A DNA stretch of 64,000 nucleotides from CAVZXS01 sp963779325 (lineage in GTDB: Bacteria; Bacteroidota; Bacteroidia; Chitinophagales; Chitinophagaceae), in assembly GCA_963779325.1 (NCBI GenBank), contig CAVZXS010000022.1, forward strand, positions 1 to 64,000, read 5' to 3'. Under the pieces are notes generated by a model. It saw only the letters and a list, made by a program, of their open reading frames with translations. It had not been told where the DNA came from and made no database searches. The position numbers and the translations under genes are program-made. Of the stretch, positions 52,200 through 60,803 are shown piece by piece (within the stretch, counting starts at the first letter, position 1; every line of letters begins with the position of its first letter).

Positions 52200-52712
52200 T
52201 CAATCAAACTTATTCTCCCAACCCGCTTTCTTCATCTTTTCTACTTTATCAAGCACATCGGTATTCAGTGAGTTTTTATAAGCAGTGATCTTTGAAGAAA
52301 CTGTTTCGTCAAAAGCCCCGATAATTTCTGCGGCTAAAATACCGGCATTCTTTGCCGCGTTCAATGCCACTGTTGCTACGGGTACACCGTTGGGCATTTG
52401 CAAAATAGATAATACAGAATCCCAACCGTCAATGGAGTTGGAAGATTTGATAGGTACACCAATAACAGGTAAAGGAGTAATAGATGCCACCATACCCGGT
52501 AAATGCGCCGCGCCGCCGGCACCGGCAATAATTACTTTCAATCCTCTTTCTTTGGCTTTTTGCGCATACTCTACCATACGCATTGGTGTACGGTGCGCCG
52601 ATACTACCGTTACTTCATGCGGGATACCAAACTCTTTTAAAATTTCAGATGCGGCCTGCATAACAGCCAAGTCGCTGTCGCTGCCCATTATTATACCTAC
52701 TTGTGGATTCAT
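52200..52712 (-). CDS. purE: N5-carboxyaminoimidazole ribonucleotide mutase
   Basis: A 170-residue class I PurE of purine synthesis. GIIMGSDSDLAVMQAASEIL is at the N-terminus and VVSAHRTPMRMVEYA carries the active-site histidine, with GAGGAAHLPGMVAS and LPVIGVPIKSS. It works with PurK, which is encoded separately at 59.4-60.5 kb rather than next to it. A TTTCTTTG box 4 nt before the ATG suggests a leaderless message. Confidence 0.94.
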   Translation of the reverse strand: MNPQVGIIMGSDSDLAVMQAASEILKEFGIPHEVTVVSAHRTPMRMVEYAQKAKERGLKVIIAGAGGAAHLPGMVASITPLPVIGVPIKSSNSIDGWDSVLSILQMPNGVPVATVALNAAKNAGILAAEIIGAFDETVSSKITAYKNSLNTDVLDKVEKMKKAGWENKFD

Positions 52713-52899
52713 GCAGCAAAGAAAAGCAAAAAAATTTATGAAACTTCATTCAAATGAAATGGACATTTTAAATATCAGTAGTAAGCTCAACGGGTTGAAA
52801 TGACAACAGAAAATGAAAAAGATGTAAAACAAACTCCGGGAGCTATATATTATTCCTCCCCGCAGTGCCATTAAGTCAAACAATTTTGCCCCGGCTGGC

Positions 52900-53040
52900 A
52901 ATGTCATTAAGTTAATAGTTTTCAATTGCCTTGCCCTTTAGGGCAAGGATAAAATATTGAAAGATTTTATTGGCTTTAGCCCAAAAACAATTTGGCTAAA
53001 GCCTGCAATACAAAAACAATTGCTATCACCGCCCTGAAGC
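52900..53040. repeat. Mosaic palindromic repeat, full copy
   Basis: AATGTCATTAAGTTAA, hairpin ccttgccctttagggcaagg (52929-52948), hairpin ggctttagcc/ggctaaagcc (52972-53003), then CAATTGCTATCACCGCCCTG. The same order appears in reverse at 29868-30010, and its first third at 14331. Confidence 0.85.
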
Positions 53041-53074
53041 CCGCCCGAACGGAACGGGCGGGCTTCAGGGCGGT
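53028..53074. repeat. Perfect 20-bp inverted repeat
   Basis: accgccctgaagcccgcccg (53028-53047) and its exact complement (53055-53074) enclose a 7-nt loop (aacggaa). The inner CCCGCCCG/CGGGCGGG is the module nested in other repeats. Confidence 0.95.
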
Positions 53075-53109
53075 GCAAATTATCAGTTGATCCTTAACTT
53101 AAAGACATT

Positions 53110-53367
53110 GCCCGCCGGGGCATCGCGTTTATAGAAAATAGCCATCTCCGGGTATTACAACTTCGAAGGAGCTGCGTGAAATTTATTTATGCAGTTCTTC
53201 TTTGTGTTCTTTTTGTATGAGGCTTTGCCTGCCTTTAACCGCAAATGCGAATTGTAAATATATCTGAGAAAATGTGTTTGCCATCAGCATGAGTTTACGT
53301 GGCTCCCATGGAGCCACATAACACCAAGATAGAACTTGACTATAAACACGAAGCTCCTTCGGAGCTT
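53110..53367. mobile_element. REP/IS200-like element with internally deleted tnpA
   Basis: The left end (GCCCGCCGGGGCATCGCG, GTATTACAACTTCGAAGG, GCGTGAAATTTAT) is joined to the first 33 codons of tnpA. These are followed by the right end (GAGTTTACGTGGCTCCCATG, hairpin aagctccttcggagctt at 53351-53367). Confidence 0.8.
53183..53284 (-). pseudogene. Truncated RAYT-like transposase remnant
   Basis: Thirty-three residues beginning MANTFSQIYLQFAFAVKGRQ are nearly identical to the N-terminus of the intact transposase at 23.1-23.5 kb. The frame then stops at repeat sequence. The catalytic HUH and tyrosine segments are missing. It is a deletion derivative of the same element, not a functional gene. 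Confidence 0.88.
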
Positions 53368-53493
53368 AATTTAATGACTTTGTACTTAGGAGTTTTGTAT
53401 ATAAAAAATGCTTACGAACTATAATAAGATTAGCCCTTGGGTTTCAAAGGCGATAATATACTTATTGATTAACCACAAGAAAATCAGGAGGGG

Positions 53494-54960
53494 TTACTTC
53501 ACCAAATCACCCTTTAATCGCAGCAATTCCGTCTCCGCAATTTTTGCATTATACCGGGCAGCTATCAATCTGTTATACGCATCTTCCAGGCTTTTTTGTC
53601 CTTCGCGGAGCTGAATAAACGTAAGGGCACCCAACTTATAACTCTGCAAAGCGATACTTACATTTTCTTTGGCTAATAAAATATTCGATTCTTCCAGTTC
53701 CAATGCTTTTTTCTGTTGCTCATAACTTTTAAATGCATTCAGCACGGCTAAATTTAACAGTGATGTTTGATTGCTGTAAAGCAATTGCTGATACCGGATA
53801 TCCAATTCGGCCTGTTTTACCTGGCGGTCTACATTACGATTATTCAAAATGGGGATGGTAGCGGTAAATCCGTAATTGAATCCGCGGTTGCGATTGAAAA
53901 GAGGTGTGAAAGGATTGACAACCGCTTTATTATCTGTTTTCGAAAAATTATAAGTTGAATTGAAAGAAACATTCGGCAGCCGATCGGCTTTTATTTCCTT
54001 TAATGTAATACCGGCGATATCAATATTTTTTTTGTTTAGTAACAAACCCGGGTTAGAGCTTTCAATATTATTTTGAATTTCACTCAATGTCAGCAGTAAA
54101 TTCACAGGTATGGTATCACTCACATCATAATTGGTATCAGGCGCAACATTCATCGTTTGATTTAGTTGTTGCTTCAATTGTTCAATCACTGTCTGCTGGT
54201 TAAGTTGCGATGCTTTTTGTGCATTTAAATCTACTTTACTTTGCAGTACATCCGGCTTGGCGCCTGAGCCGATGTCCAACCGGTATTGCGCCAACTTTAC
54301 ACGTTCAGCATTAATACTCATTTGTTCTTCAATGGCTTTCAACTGTTGTTTCTGACGGACAATACCATAATAATTGGTAATAACGCCGGCTACCGTATTG
54401 ATGATTTGGTTTTTCATTCCCAATTCACCGAGTTTGATAAACTCAGCAGCTTTGTCTCTTGTAGCAAACATCTTCATGCCGTCAAACAATGTCCAGTTTA
54501 AATTTAATGCGGCAGAAATATTCTCGGCCCGTATGCCGCCTCTTTCACGTACAGTACCATCGGTAAATTTTTGTTTCTGGTCGTTATTGTTGAATGTAAT
54601 ACCGGTGTTAGCATTTAGCCTTGGTAAAAAAGCTGCATTACGATAAGCATAATTTAATGCTGCGATTGCCGAATCATTTTTTGAAAGCTGTATATCATAA
54701 TTATTTTTTAGTGCGGTAGCGATGGCTTCTTGGGGAGTTAATAATTTTTGGGCATGGAGGGAGGTAAGTGAAAAGTGAAAAGTAAAAAGTAAAAATAAGC
54801 CCGATCTGAGAAAAATGCTTTTAGTATTTCGTTCTTTGCGAATAAGCGGGCATAGTGCGCAGGCATCCCCTCCCTTGGAGGGGCAGGGGTGGGTTTCGTT
54901 AAATCGCGAAGAACCAAACGTTAAAATATCATTATAATAATTTAAAAAAAATATTTTCAT
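53494..54960 (-). CDS. TolC-family outer-membrane efflux channel
   Basis: A 488-residue outer-membrane factor with two repeats of the TolC coiled-coil hairpin (ALKNNYDIQLSKNDSAIAAL; LRLDIGSGAKPDVLQ-like and SYKLGALTFIQLREGQ segments). It forms the exit duct for the RND pump encoded just upstream, and its ATG overlaps the pump's TGA (54957-54960). The signal peptide core (LFLLFTFHFSLTSLHAQ) begins only near residue 55. The preceding 45 residues derive from a GC-hairpin element (54867-54897), and the core itself overlaps a heptad repeat. Export may be affected unless an internal start is used. Confidence 0.85.
   Translation of the reverse strand: MKIFFLNYYNDILTFGSSRFNETHPCPSKGGDACALCPLIRKERNTKSIFLRSGLFLLFTFHFSLTSLHAQKLLTPQEAIATALKNNYDIQLSKNDSAIAALNYAYRNAAFLPRLNANTGITFNNNDQKQKFTDGTVRERGGIRAENISAALNLNWTLFDGMKMFATRDKAAEFIKLGELGMKNQIINTVAGVITNYYGIVRQKQQLKAIEEQMSINAERVKLAQYRLDIGSGAKPDVLQSKVDLNAQKASQLNQQTVIEQLKQQLNQTMNVAPDTNYDVSDTIPVNLLLTLSEIQNNIESSNPGLLLNKKNIDIAGITLKEIKADRLPNVSFNSTYNFSKTDNKAVVNPFTPLFNRNRGFNYGFTATIPILNNRNVDRQVKQAELDIRYQQLLYSNQTSLLNLAVLNAFKSYEQQKKALELEESNILLAKENVSIALQSYKLGALTFIQLREGQKSLEDAYNRLIAARYNAKIAETELLRLKGDLVK
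54764..54798. repeat. Heptad repeat inside the TolC signal peptide region
   Basis: Five words in phase (gtaagtg, aaaagtg, aaaagta, aaaagta, aaaataa). On the coding strand they encode the FTFHFSL part of the signal peptide. Confidence 0.7.
54867..54897. repeat. GC-hairpin element in the TolC gene 5' end
   Basis: Arms cccctcc (54867-54873) and ggagggg (54877-54883), followed by CAGGGGTGGGTTTCG. It is in frame and adds THPCPSKGGDA-like residues before the signal peptide. Confidence 0.85.
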
Positions 54961-57900
54961 GCTTTATCTGTTTCAGTTGTTGCCGCTACTTTCTTTTTTG
55001 ATGACATGAAAGAATATAAAGCGGGTACAACGTATAATGTTAGTATTAATGAAAACAATAAGCCGCCTACAATAACAATGCCCAACGGCACACGGCTTTT
55101 ACCCGCCGAACCGATAGCCATTGCGATAGGTAACGCACCTAAAGTAGTTGCCAGTGTCGTCATCAATATGGGCCTTAACCTGGCAACGGCCGCATCAACG
55201 GCTGCAGGAATTTTCTTTTCGCCTTTCATTCTTTTTTGATTGGCGAATTCTACAATTAAGATTCCGTTCTTGGTTACTAAACCAATCAGCATAATAATAC
55301 CGATCTGCGAAAATATATTCAGCGTTTGTCCGAATAACCACAAACTTAATACAGCGCCTGCCAAAGCAAGCGGCACGGTAATCATTATGATCAGCGGGTC
55401 TATAAAACTTTCGAACTGCGCGGCGAGTACTAAGAATATTAATACCAGGGCCAGTAAAAATGCAAAGGATGTATTGGATGAACTCTCGGCAAAATCCCTT
55501 GAAGCACCGCTGAGTGAAGTACTGAATGATTCGTCCAATACGTTTTTTCCGATACGCTCCATTTCGGCGATGCCGTCGCCAATTGTTTTTCCTTCGCTGA
55601 GTCCCGCAGAAACGGTAGCGCTTTTAAAACGATTGTAGTGATAGATAGTAGGCGGGTTGGCCGATTCTTCCATCCTTACTAAGTTATCTAATTGTATCAG
55701 CTGTCCCCGGTTATTTCTTACATTAAATGATTTTAAATCCAGCGGGTCATCCCGATCGGCTCTTTCCACCTGCGCTATTACCTGGTACTGTTTTCCATTC
55801 ATTATAAAATAACCAAAGCGCCGGCCGCTCAATGCTAATTGCAAAGTGTTGGTAATATCCAACACGGAAATCCCCAACTCATTTGCCTTCAACCGATCAA
55901 TAATTATTTGTAATTCGGGTTGATTAAATTTTAAGTTTACATCAAAGCCTTTAAACACCGGGCTCTTACTTACTTCTTCCAAAAACTGCGGAACTTTTTC
56001 TTTTAATTTATCAAAACTTAAATTTTGTAAAACAAACTGTACAGGAAATGCTCCGCGGCCGCCGAGTCCGACAGATATCGTTTGTTCTTGTATGGCAAAC
56101 ACTCTTACGTTGGTATATTTTCTAAACATGGCCGTCATCTGCTGCGCCACCTGGTCTTGCGAACGTTTTCTTTCACCGGCATCTTTTAATCCCATACTTA
56201 TAAAAGATGCATTGGTACCGCCGCTGCCGCCAAAACCCGGTGCAAATGAAAGCACTACGTATTTCTCCGGTATAGAATCCAAAAGTTGTTGCGTAATTTC
56301 ATACGTAACCTTATCCGTAAAATCGAAATCAGTACCCTCGGGGCCCAGCACACTTGCTCTTACGCGGTTGCGGTCTTCCATTGGCGCCAATTCCGACGGG
56401 AGATTTTTTCCTATAAAATAAATAATACCTACGGAAGTGAGGATCATTACAAGCGCAAGCCAACGCATTTTCATAAAGCCCTGCAAAGTTTTACGATACA
56501 GGTTTTCCATGCCCGTAAAAAACGGTTCTGTTTTTCTGTAAAACCAAGAATGTCCTTTACCGCTTTTGGTTAAATAAACGTTTAGTACCGGCGTAAGCGA
56601 CAGCGAAACAAATGCGGAGATAAGTACGGCGCCGGCTACCACAATACCAAACTCACGAAATAAACGGCCGACAAAGCCCTGTAAAAAAACAATGGGTAAG
56701 AAAACAATAGCCAGTGTGAGCGAAGTAGCGATAACGGCGAAATAAATTTCTTTCGATCCTTCACGGGCGGCGGTATATTTATCCATACCTTCTTCCATTT
56801 TTTTAAAAATATTTTCCGTAACTACTATACCGTCATCCACCACAAGGCCTGTAGCCAGCACAATAGCCAGCAGTGTAAGTACATTAATGGAAAATCCTGA
56901 TATGTACATGATGAAAAAAGCGCCGATGAGTGCCACGGGAATATCAATCAACGGACGAAAAGCAATGGACCAATTTCGGAAGAAAAGAAAAATAATCAAC
57001 ACTACCAACCCGATAGCGATCAGCAGGGTTTCTTTTACTTCACTCACGGCTTTGCGTACAAAATTTGTTCTGTCATAACCCACTTCTAATAATATATCAG
57101 CAGGCATATCTTTTTTAATCTGCTCTAATCGCTTAATTACTTCGTCGGCAATTTCAATCTGGTTGCTGCCCGGTTGAGCAATCACGCCCATATTTACCGA
57201 AGGAACATTATTCTTTCTTGACGCGGTTTCTTCATTGTCAGGACCCAATTCCGCCTTGCCTACATCTTTAAAGCGTACAATACTGTTCGCATCTTCGCGT
57301 ACAATAAGATTATTAAATTCTTCTTCGGTAGTCAGCTTGCCATACGTTTTTACAATGAGCGAAGTAGTATTGCCTCTTACTTTTCCGCCGGGCAGTTCTA
57401 TATTCTCCCTGTTCAGCGCTGCTTGTATATCGCCAATCGTTAATTTGTAAGCAGCCAATTGAGAAGGATTGATCCACAGCCGCATGGAATAACGTTTACC
57501 AAAAACAGTAACGGCGCTTACACCCTGTATTGTTTGTAATCTTTCCTGTACTACGTTCTCGGCATAGTCGGTCAATTCAAGCAAACCTTTTTTCTGACTT
57601 TGAATTTGCATGAACATAATAGGATCGGAATCGGAATCGGCTTTGCTTACAGTAGGCGGCGCATCAATATCCTGCGGTAAATTACTTACCGCCTGCGACA
57701 CTTTATCACGAACATCATTAGCGGCTTTTTCCAAATCGGAATTTACTTCAAACTCCACGGTAATGCTGCTGCTTCCCTGCGCACTGTTCGACGTAATATT
57801 TTTTACGCCCTGTACGCCGTTGATAGCTTTTTCCAACGGCTCGGTAATTTGCTGTTCTATTATTTCGCCGCTGGCACCCGTGTAAGAGGTACGAACATTA

Positions 57901-58034
57901 ATAACGGCCGGATCAATGGCGGGATATTCCCGTACGCCGAGAAATGAATAACCAATGGCGCCGAAAATGATAATGACAATGGAACAAACCATCGCCAATA
58001 CCGGTCGTTTTAAACTTAGTTCTGATAAATTCAT
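54957..58034 (-). CDS. RND efflux pump inner-membrane transporter (AcrB/HAE1-like)
   Basis: A protein of about 1025 residues with the RND layout: TM1 (PVLAMVCSIVIIIFGAIGYSF), the first periplasmic domain (EQQITEPLEKAINGVQGV), TM2-6 with GLVVDDGIVVTENIFKKMEEG carrying the proton-relay aspartates in TM4, the second periplasmic domain, and TM7-12 (GLVTKNGILIVEFANQKR). It exports hydrophobic compounds with the adaptor and TolC partners in the same operon. I start it at the ATG at 58034; the TTG at 58043 is less likely. GC-hairpin elements fill the gap to the adaptor gene. Confidence 0.93.
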   Translation of the reverse strand: MNLSELSLKRPVLAMVCSIVIIIFGAIGYSFLGVREYPAIDPAVINVRTSYTGASGEIIEQQITEPLEKAINGVQGVKNITSNSAQGSSSITVEFEVNSDLEKAANDVRDKVSQAVSNLPQDIDAPPTVSKADSDSDPIMFMQIQSQKKGLLELTDYAENVVQERLQTIQGVSAVTVFGKRYSMRLWINPSQLAAYKLTIGDIQAALNRENIELPGGKVRGNTTSLIVKTYGKLTTEEEFNNLIVREDANSIVRFKDVGKAELGPDNEETASRKNNVPSVNMGVIAQPGSNQIEIADEVIKRLEQIKKDMPADILLEVGYDRTNFVRKAVSEVKETLLIAIGLVVLIIFLFFRNWSIAFRPLIDIPVALIGAFFIMYISGFSINVLTLLAIVLATGLVVDDGIVVTENIFKKMEEGMDKYTAAREGSKEIYFAVIATSLTLAIVFLPIVFLQGFVGRLFREFGIVVAGAVLISAFVSLSLTPVLNVYLTKSGKGHSWFYRKTEPFFTGMENLYRKTLQGFMKMRWLALVMILTSVGIIYFIGKNLPSELAPMEDRNRVRASVLGPEGTDFDFTDKVTYEITQQLLDSIPEKYVVLSFAPGFGGSGGTNASFISMGLKDAGERKRSQDQVAQQMTAMFRKYTNVRVFAIQEQTISVGLGGRGAFPVQFVLQNLSFDKLKEKVPQFLEEVSKSPVFKGFDVNLKFNQPELQIIIDRLKANELGISVLDITNTLQLALSGRRFGYFIMNGKQYQVIAQVERADRDDPLDLKSFNVRNNRGQLIQLDNLVRMEESANPPTIYHYNRFKSATVSAGLSEGKTIGDGIAEMERIGKNVLDESFSTSLSGASRDFAESSSNTSFAFLLALVLIFLVLAAQFESFIDPLIIMITVPLALAGAVLSLWLFGQTLNIFSQIGIIMLIGLVTKNGILIVEFANQKRMKGEKKIPAAVDAAVARLRPILMTTLATTLGALPIAMAIGSAGKSRVPLGIVIVGGLLFSLILTLYVVPALYSFMSSKKKVAATTETDKA

Positions 58035-58055
58035 AAACCCCAACCCCTAAAGGGG
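58035..58055. repeat. GC-hairpin/TTGGGG element before the RND gene
   Basis: Reverse strand: CCCCTTTAGGGG followed by TTGGGGTTT, ending 1 nt from the RND start codon. Confidence 0.7.
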
Positions 58056-58132
58056 CATTTAAATTTTATATGAGCAATTTCTATTTAATAGAAATTTAGA
58101 ATTGTATATTTTTTGTCAGCCTCTTCAAAACA

Positions 58133-58153
58133 CCCCTTTAGGGGTTTTGGGGG
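58133..58153. repeat. GC-hairpin element supplying the adaptor stop codon
   Basis: CCCCTTTAGGGG (58133-58144), then TTTTGGGGG. The loop contains the reverse complement of the TAA that ends the adaptor gene, so the last residues (NPQNP) and the stop come from the element. Confidence 0.75.
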
Positions 58154-59208
58154 TTTATCTTCCCAATCTTCACATCGCTTCCCTGTTTCAAATACAAAAT
58201 ACCGCTGGTAATTACTGTATCACCAAAATTTAAACCGGATAATACCTGCACTCTCGATGAATCACGAACACCGGTGGTTATATCCACAGATTTCGCTTTA
58301 CCTCCGTCAAAAACATAAATCAGTTTTTTTCTTCCCTGCGGTATTACCGAGCCGGTAGGTATCATTATCGCCTCAGCATTTTTACCCAATACAATTTTTA
58401 CTTTGGCAAATGCGCCGGGTACCAATAAAGCATCCTGCCCTTTTATAATAGAACGTACGGCAAGGCTGCGGCTTGTTTCTTCAATGGCAACTTCCGCAGC
58501 AGAAACGTTAGCTGTAAATATTTTTGCAGACCCGTCAATGGTAAATTGTATAGCCTGCCCGTTTTTAATTTGCGCACTATACCTCTCAGGTACGGTAAAT
58601 TGTAATTTCAATTGACTTACCTGGCTGATGGTCGTAATATTAGTTGCCGGCGTGATATAAGCACCCGGACTGATATTTTTTAAACCCAGCTTGCCGTTGA
58701 ATGGTGCACGAATTTCTGTTTTGCTGATACTTGTCCGCATAATCTCCATATCAGCTTTTATATTGTTTACCTGTAAAAGACTCAAATCATAATCCTGTTG
58801 ACTAATGCCCTGTATTTTTAATAACTGGCTTTGCCTGTCTTCCGTTTGCTCCGCAATTTTTAGTTGTACCTGTAGTTTTTTTTGTTGAGCCTGCAAATCG
58901 CCGTCGTATAATTTTGCCAACAATGCACCTTTACTTACAAAGCCGCCTTCTCTTAAATTCAGTTGTACTACACGTCCCGAAACCTCCGGGTGTATTTCCG
59001 TTGTTTCATTGGGAAGAATGGTGCCGGGCACTTCAATATCGGCGCTGATGGATTCGCCTCCAATAACCAATGCGTCAACAGTTAATGGCAGCGGCTTGGC
59101 GCCGGCGGCTCCATTTTGGGGAGCGTCGCTTTTTTTTCCATCGCCGCAGGATAAAGAAAAACAACAGGTAACAGACAAACTAAAAAGAAGTAAATATATT
59201 TTTCTCAC
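58138..59208 (-). CDS. RND efflux periplasmic adaptor (AcrA/HlyD-like lipoprotein)
   Basis: A 356-residue membrane fusion protein, first gene of the efflux operon. It has a lipoprotein signal (CFSLSCGDG), a lipoyl half-motif (GRVVQLNLREGGFVSKGALL), an alpha hairpin (about 100-160), the second lipoyl half (TEIRAPFNGKLGLKNISPGAYI) and beta-barrel/membrane-proximal domains (VPERYSAQIKNGQAIQF; IPTGSVIPQGRKKLIYVF). It bridges the pump and the TolC channel. The C-terminus is set by a repeat element. Confidence 0.92.
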   Translation of the reverse strand: MRKIYLLLFSLSVTCCFSLSCGDGKKSDAPQNGAAGAKPLPLTVDALVIGGESISADIEVPGTILPNETTEIHPEVSGRVVQLNLREGGFVSKGALLAKLYDGDLQAQQKKLQVQLKIAEQTEDRQSQLLKIQGISQQDYDLSLLQVNNIKADMEIMRTSISKTEIRAPFNGKLGLKNISPGAYITPATNITTISQVSQLKLQFTVPERYSAQIKNGQAIQFTIDGSAKIFTANVSAAEVAIEETSRSLAVRSIIKGQDALLVPGAFAKVKIVLGKNAEAIMIPTGSVIPQGRKKLIYVFDGGKAKSVDITTGVRDSSRVQVLSGLNFGDTVITSGILYLKQGSDVKIGKINPQNP

Positions 59209-59368
59209 GAGAAACGGGTTGATTTAGGGCTTAAATATACTTAGTAATTCTTAATCACCGGATTTACAAAAGCTATATTCAATTAATCGGTAAATAGTAA
59301 TGATAAAAGGGGTTTCGGGCTTTTTAACTATAAAATATAATATTACAATCATACAGGCTCGGTAAAAA

Positions 59369-60490
59369 CTATTTTGCCGTTACTTTCAAACTGTGTTTTA
59401 CTTTATTGGCTTGGTGCAGTAATTCAGATTTTTCTTTGCTCAGGATAGTTACATGGCCCATCTTACGGCCGGGTTTGGTTTCTTTTTTACCGTAAATATG
59501 TACAAAGGCGTTTTCAATTTTTAATACGTCTTCCAGTCCTTCATATTTTACTTCGCCGGTAAAATCTTCCGATCCGATAATATTAACCATTATCGAGGGA
59601 AGTATGGCATCTGTATTTCCCAACGGATAGTTGAGCATGATACGCCAAAGCATATCGAACTGGCTGCTGTAATGCGCTTCAATAGAATGATGACCGCTGT
59701 TGTGCACCCTTGGCGCCGTTTCATTTACCAATACATCGCCGTCTTTATTTACAAACATTTCTACAGCAAAAAGCCCGGCCGATTTAAAATTTTTGGCAAC
59801 AGCCAATGCAATGGCTTCCACCTTCCATAAAATTTTTGTTTCCAGTTCGGCAGGGCAGAGTTGATAGTCCAATAAGTTCAAGTACGGGTTAAAGAGCATT
59901 TCAACCGGCGGGTATAAAGCCGCTTCACCCTTTTGATTAATGGCGACTATCTGCGCAATTTCTTTATGTATAGGAACTAATCTTTCCAAAATACCATCGC
60001 CTACAAAACCTTTCATGATATCGTCATGCGTACGAATAATTTGTACGCCTCTGCCGTCATAACCGCCTTCAGCTAATTTATTTACAGCAGGCAAAAGGTA
60101 CTCATGGTCAGCTATTTCGGTGCGGTTAGTTACAATTTTATATTCGGCGGTAGGTATGCTGTTTTCCGTGTAGTATTGTTTCTGTAAAATTTTATTTTTA
60201 ATCGTTCTTAGCACACCGGGTCGCGGATAAACCTTCACGCCTTCACCTTCCAATTTTTCCAGCGCCTCTATATTTACATTTTCTATTTCAATGGTAATAG
60301 CATCCAATCCTTTTCCGAAATTGTATACTGCTTCAAAATTTTTTATATCGCCCAACGTAAAATAATGACAGAGATGCGCGGCAGGACATTCGGCATCGTT
60401 TTCCAATACAAAAGTTTCTACCGGGTAATTGGCCGCTGACTGTAAAAGCATTCTGCCCAATTGCCCGCCGCCGAGAATTCCTATTTTCAT
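59369..60490 (-). CDS. purK: N5-carboxyaminoimidazole ribonucleotide synthase
   Basis: A 373-residue ATP-grasp enzyme of purine synthesis that carboxylates AIR with bicarbonate. GILGGGQLGRMLLQSA is at the N-terminus, KLAEGGYDGRGVQII is the ATP-binding loop, and GLFAVEMFV and LVNETAPRVHNSGHHSIEA hold the metal-binding and substrate residues. The ATG at 60490 is preferred over the upstream extension because GILGGGQLG should lie at the very start and a -7 box sits 5 nt before it. Confidence 0.95.
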   Translation of the reverse strand: MKIGILGGGQLGRMLLQSAANYPVETFVLENDAECPAAHLCHYFTLGDIKNFEAVYNFGKGLDAITIEIENVNIEALEKLEGEGVKVYPRPGVLRTIKNKILQKQYYTENSIPTAEYKIVTNRTEIADHEYLLPAVNKLAEGGYDGRGVQIIRTHDDIMKGFVGDGILERLVPIHKEIAQIVAINQKGEAALYPPVEMLFNPYLNLLDYQLCPAELETKILWKVEAIALAVAKNFKSAGLFAVEMFVNKDGDVLVNETAPRVHNSGHHSIEAHYSSQFDMLWRIMLNYPLGNTDAILPSIMVNIIGSEDFTGEVKYEGLEDVLKIENAFVHIYGKKETKPGRKMGHVTILSKEKSELLHQANKVKHSLKVTAK

Positions 60491-60495
60491 GCGGG

Positions 60496-60503
60496 CAAAG
60501 ATA
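60496..60503 (-). promoter_or_regulatory. -7 box (TATCTTTG) for purK
   Basis: An exact TAnnTTTG on the minus strand, 5 nt before the ATG. It fixes the start and implies a leaderless transcript. Confidence 0.6.
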
Positions 60504-60603
60504 GGAGAAAGGGGTTTATGGTTTTGGGTGAGATTCAACAGTTTCTGTTGTTAGTGACGGGAGGTTTGAAATATTTTCACTACACCTTTTGCCCTAAACC
60601 TTT

Positions 60604-60611
60604 TACCTTTG
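60604..60611 (+). promoter_or_regulatory. -7 box (TACCTTTG) before the 35-residue ORF
   Basis: An exact TAnnTTTG that ends 4 nt before the ATG at 60616, the same geometry as at prmC, rlmB and purK. Confidence 0.5.
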
Positions 60612-60615
60612 TTCC

Positions 60616-60723
60616 ATGCTTCCTGATTATCCGCATAAATTATTTAATGACCAACGCTGCAGTTTCAATTTGCTGATGGAAACGCTGGCGATGGATACCC
60701 CAACGACGCCCCCAACCCCCTAA
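60616..60723 (+). CDS. Short ORF ended by a GC-hairpin element, possible truncated gene
   Basis: Thirty-five residues starting MLPDYPHKLFNDQRCSFNLL and ending in TPTTPPTP, where the last codons and the TAA belong to a CCCCCTAAAGGGG element. The promoter and start geometry match real genes here. The N-terminal 26 residues look like an ordinary protein start and the tail does not. I read it as a gene whose body has been lost, leaving the start. The family is not recognised. It may still be expressed as a small peptide. Confidence 0.35.
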   Translation: MLPDYPHKLFNDQRCSFNLLMETLAMDTPTTPPTP

Positions 60724-60730
60724 AGGGGAG
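60707..60730. repeat. GC-hairpin/TTGGGGG element
   Basis: Reverse strand: CTCCCCTTTAGGGG, then GTTGGGGGCG. It lies 73 nt before the hppD start. Confidence 0.7.
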
Positions 60731-60803
60731 TTAAGAAGCTGCTCTTTTGTGCAACTTCTTTTTATTTCCGAATAATTTTATTATCACTAAGAAAGCTTTT
60801 AAT

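Larger units (their letters stand above)
52713..53493. other. 780-nt intergenic region built of repeats
   Basis: It contains the full 150-bp mosaic repeat (52900-53040), a perfect nested palindrome (53028-53074), and a REP element with a truncated transposase (53110-53367). The stretch 53380-53493 shows nothing recognisable. There is no gene beyond the tnpA remnant. Confidence 0.7.

Noticed and set aside
54957..60490. purK, efflux genes and purE as one operon
   Set aside because: purK and the adaptor gene are 160 nt apart and the TolC and purE genes are separated by a repeat-filled 780 nt; functions do not match.
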